Shown piece by piece: positions 6,460 to 7,839 of a stretch of 7,839 nucleotides of DNA. Source of the stretch: an uncultured beta proteobacterium. GTDB lineage: Bacteria > Pseudomonadota > Gammaproteobacteria > Burkholderiales > Burkholderiaceae_C. Positions within the stretch are counted from its first letter, which is position 1. Every line of letters begins with the position of its first letter. Location of the stretch: assembly GCA_903834645.1 (NCBI GenBank), contig CAILKA010000584.1:1-7839 (forward strand), read 5' to 3'. Both the position numbers and the translations under genes were made by a program. The notes under the pieces were generated by a model, which saw nothing but the letters and a program-made list of their open reading frames with translations, was not told the DNA's origin and did no database searches.

Positions 6460-7104
6460 GTGTCGGATCGGCCGCAGGGTCAGGCTGCTTCCATCGACCC
6501 GCCATCCCGTGTTGCTGCCGCCATGGCGCGCGCCCTCAAGCCCCTGGTCTTCCTCGCCTGCCTGCTGCCGCTGGCGTGGCTCGTCCATGGGGCGGCCACC
6601 AACGGCCTGGGGGCCAATCCGGCCGAGGCGCTGATCCGCTCCACGGGCGACTGGACGTTGCGCATGCTGTGCGCCACGCTCGCGGTGACGCCACTTCGGC
6701 AGTGGACGCGCTGGCACGCCCTTGCGCGGCTGCGCCGCATGCTCGGGCTCTACACCTTCTTCTACGCCGTGCTGCACGCCCTGGCCTACGCCTGGCTCGA
6801 CAGGGGCCTGGATGTGGGCGACATCGTGCGCGACATCGCCCAGCGGCCCTTCATCCTCGTGGGCACGGCGGCGCTGATGCTGCTGGCGCCGCTGGCCGCC
6901 ACTTCCCTCGACCGCGCGGTACGCGCGCTCGGCGCGGCACGCTGGCGCGCGCTGCACCGTGCGGTCTACGCGGTGGCGGGCCTGGCGCTGCTGCACTTCT
7001 ACTGGATGCGCGCGGGCAAGAGCGACTACGCCGAAGTGGGGGTGTATGCGGCGATCCTCGGAGGGCTGCTCGGCTGGCGACTCTGGAAGCGGAGCACTCG
7101 CTGA
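6460..7104 (+). CDS. msrQ: Protein-methionine-sulfoxide reductase heme-binding subunit MsrQ (YedZ)
   Basis: MsrQ is an inner-membrane b-type heme protein that feeds electrons to MsrP. The 214-residue product has several hydrophobic segments (about 28-46, 65-78, 95-112, 131-149, 168-182 and 192-207), consistent with the six-helix ferric-reductase-like fold. His106 (VLHALAY), His166 (ALHRAVY) and His179 (LLHFYW) match the conserved heme-binding histidines of E. coli YedZ. The motifs NGLGANPAE (48-56), STGDW (61-65) and RRMLGL (92-97) are also family marks. The start is uncertain: GTG 6460 lies 4 nt after the msrP stop, while ATG 6523 would remove 21 mostly polar residues and leave a length nearer to the membrane core. 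Neither has a clear Shine-Dalgarno sequence. I keep the GTG because the near-abutting genes suit translational re-initiation. Confidence 0.94.
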   Translation: MSDRPQGQAASIDPPSRVAAAMARALKPLVFLACLLPLAWLVHGAATNGLGANPAEALIRSTGDWTLRMLCATLAVTPLRQWTRWHALARLRRMLGLYTFFYAVLHALAYAWLDRGLDVGDIVRDIAQRPFILVGTAALMLLAPLAATSLDRAVRALGAARWRALHRAVYAVAGLALLHFYWMRAGKSDYAEVGVYAAILGGLLGWRLWKRSTR

Positions 7105-7240
7105 ATGCGGTGCGGCAGGCCGGGGCCTTGCCCGGGCCTTGCGGGAAAGCGACGACGCCCGGGTTGACGGCGAGCCGCTACGATCGAACATTCACGGGCT
7201 GGCAGGTTGCCGGCCCCCTCCCTACCGAGACGAGGATGCC
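7105..7240 (+). other. Intergenic region after msrQ with an imperfect hairpin and a weak promoter
   Basis: This 136-nt gap has a hairpin of 9 bp with one G-G mismatch (7118-7126 with 7130-7138, 3-nt loop) soon after the msrQ stop. It has no T-run, so it is a doubtful terminator. The same stretch holds a direct repeat GGGCCTTGC at 7123-7131 and 7134-7142. TTGACG at 7164-7169 resembles a -35; the hexamer 17 nt downstream (AACATT, 7187-7192) is a poor -10. A start near 7199 would leave a leader of about 42 nt before the next gene. Confidence 0.35.
7232..7236 (+). promoter_or_regulatory. Ribosome binding site of the TRAP substrate-binding protein gene
   Basis: GAGGA ends 4 nt before the ATG at 7241 and fixes this start in preference to the out-of-frame ATG at 7236, which opens only a five-codon frame (MPCSS). 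Confidence 0.65.
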
Positions 7241-7839
7241 ATGTTCAAGCTGAAGACCTTCGCCGCCGTCGCCGCGATGGGCGTGTCGGCCACCGCCTCC
7301 GCCCAGGTGGTGCTCGCCGCGTCGTCCTGGCTGCCGCCCACCCACCTGCTGTCACGTGCCCAGGCCAGCTGGTGCGAGGACGTGGCCAAAGCCACCCAGG
7401 ACCGGGTGAAGTGCAACATCCTGCCCAAGCCGGTGTCGCCGCCGCCGGCCACCTTCGACGCCATCCGTGACGGCCAGGCTGACCTGTCCTTCAGCGTGCA
7501 CGGCTACACGCCGGGGCGCTACACGATGACCGGGCTGGCGGAGTTCCCCTTCCTCGGCGACGACTCGGTGGCCACCAGCGTGGCCTACCAGCGCATGTAC
7601 GAGCGCCACCTGGCCCGCTTCAACGAGCACCGTGGCCTCAAGGTCATCACCGTGTTCACCCACGGCCCCGGCATGATCTTCAACAACAAGAAGCCGGTGA
7701 AGTCCCTCGCCGACTTCGACGGCCTGAAGTTCCGGGTGGGCGGCGGCTTCGTGAACGACATCGGCAAGGCGCTGGGCGTGAACATGACGCTGCGCCCGGC
7801 CAGCCAGGCCTACGAGATGCTGTCCTCCGGCGTGATGGA
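7241..7839 (+). CDS. TRAP transporter substrate-binding protein, DctP family, 3' end outside window
   Basis: TRAP binding proteins capture organic acids (often dicarboxylates, keto acids or sugar acids) in the periplasm and deliver them to a DctQM membrane permease. The frame stays open for 199 codons to the right edge; the full family length is usually about 330 residues. Residues 1-21 form a Sec signal peptide (hydrophobic core FAAVAAMGVSATASA, cleavage before QV). The mature part begins with a beta strand and SSWLPPTHLL (28-37), then GYTPGRY (88-94), FPFLGD (102-107) and the block SLADFDGLKFRVGG (155-168). Arg165 there corresponds to the arginine that binds the substrate carboxylate in known TRAP proteins. 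Cys45 and Cys58 are both in the mature region and could form a disulfide. The ligand cannot be told from this part. The permease genes may follow outside the window. The start is supported by the GAGGA ribosome site. Confidence 0.88.
   Translation, partial: MFKLKTFAAVAAMGVSATASAQVVLAASSWLPPTHLLSRAQASWCEDVAKATQDRVKCNILPKPVSPPPATFDAIRDGQADLSFSVHGYTPGRYTMTGLAEFPFLGDDSVATSVAYQRMYERHLARFNEHRGLKVITVFTHGPGMIFNNKKPVKSLADFDGLKFRVGGGFVNDIGKALGVNMTLRPASQAYEMLSSGVM

Overview
The window is a gene-dense, very GC-rich stretch of a bacterial chromosome. The GroEL tail, the EngB and MsrP sequences and the codon use point to a betaproteobacterium of the order Burkholderiales. I assign this from remembered family sequences, not from a search. 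Seven protein genes are supported: five complete and intact, plus one partial gene at each edge. No rRNA, tRNA, CRISPR array, insertion sequence or phage gene was seen.

Layout: (1) 3-587 (+), the 3' part of the chaperonin gene groL, closed by a textbook intrinsic terminator at 620-647. (2) 674-3070 (+), a 798-residue secreted patatin-like phospholipase fused to a POTRA domain and an Omp85-type beta-barrel, the layout of type Vd autotransporters such as PlpD. (3) 3107-4000 (-), an alpha/beta hydrolase with an aspartate nucleophile (epoxide-hydrolase type), convergent with the phospholipase. (4) 3997-4659 (-), engB, the ribosome-assembly GTPase. Its stop overlaps the hydrolase start by 4 nt, so the two form an engB-hydrolase operon read leftward. 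(5) 4719-5336 (+), a diheme cytochrome c4, divergent from engB across a 59-nt gap. (6) 5463-6455 and 6460-7104 (+), msrP and msrQ, the periplasmic methionine-sulfoxide reductase and its heme membrane partner, 4 nt apart. (7) 7241 to the right edge (+), the first 199 codons of a TRAP transporter substrate-binding protein (DctP family).

How they may work together: much of the window serves the cell envelope. Cytochrome c4 carries electrons in the periplasm. MsrPQ draws electrons from the membrane to repair oxidised methionines in periplasmic proteins. The patatin protein would present or release a phospholipase at the outer membrane, and the TRAP protein captures an organic acid in the periplasm. 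GroEL and EngB are housekeeping genes for protein folding and 50S ribosome assembly. I see no clearly new multigene system. The points most worth a second look are the fused phospholipase and its altered barrel-loop motif, the crossed -10 elements between engB and the cytochrome gene with a possible leaderless engB mRNA, the tight coupling of engB to an epoxide-hydrolase-like enzyme, and the placing of cytochrome c4 directly before msrPQ.
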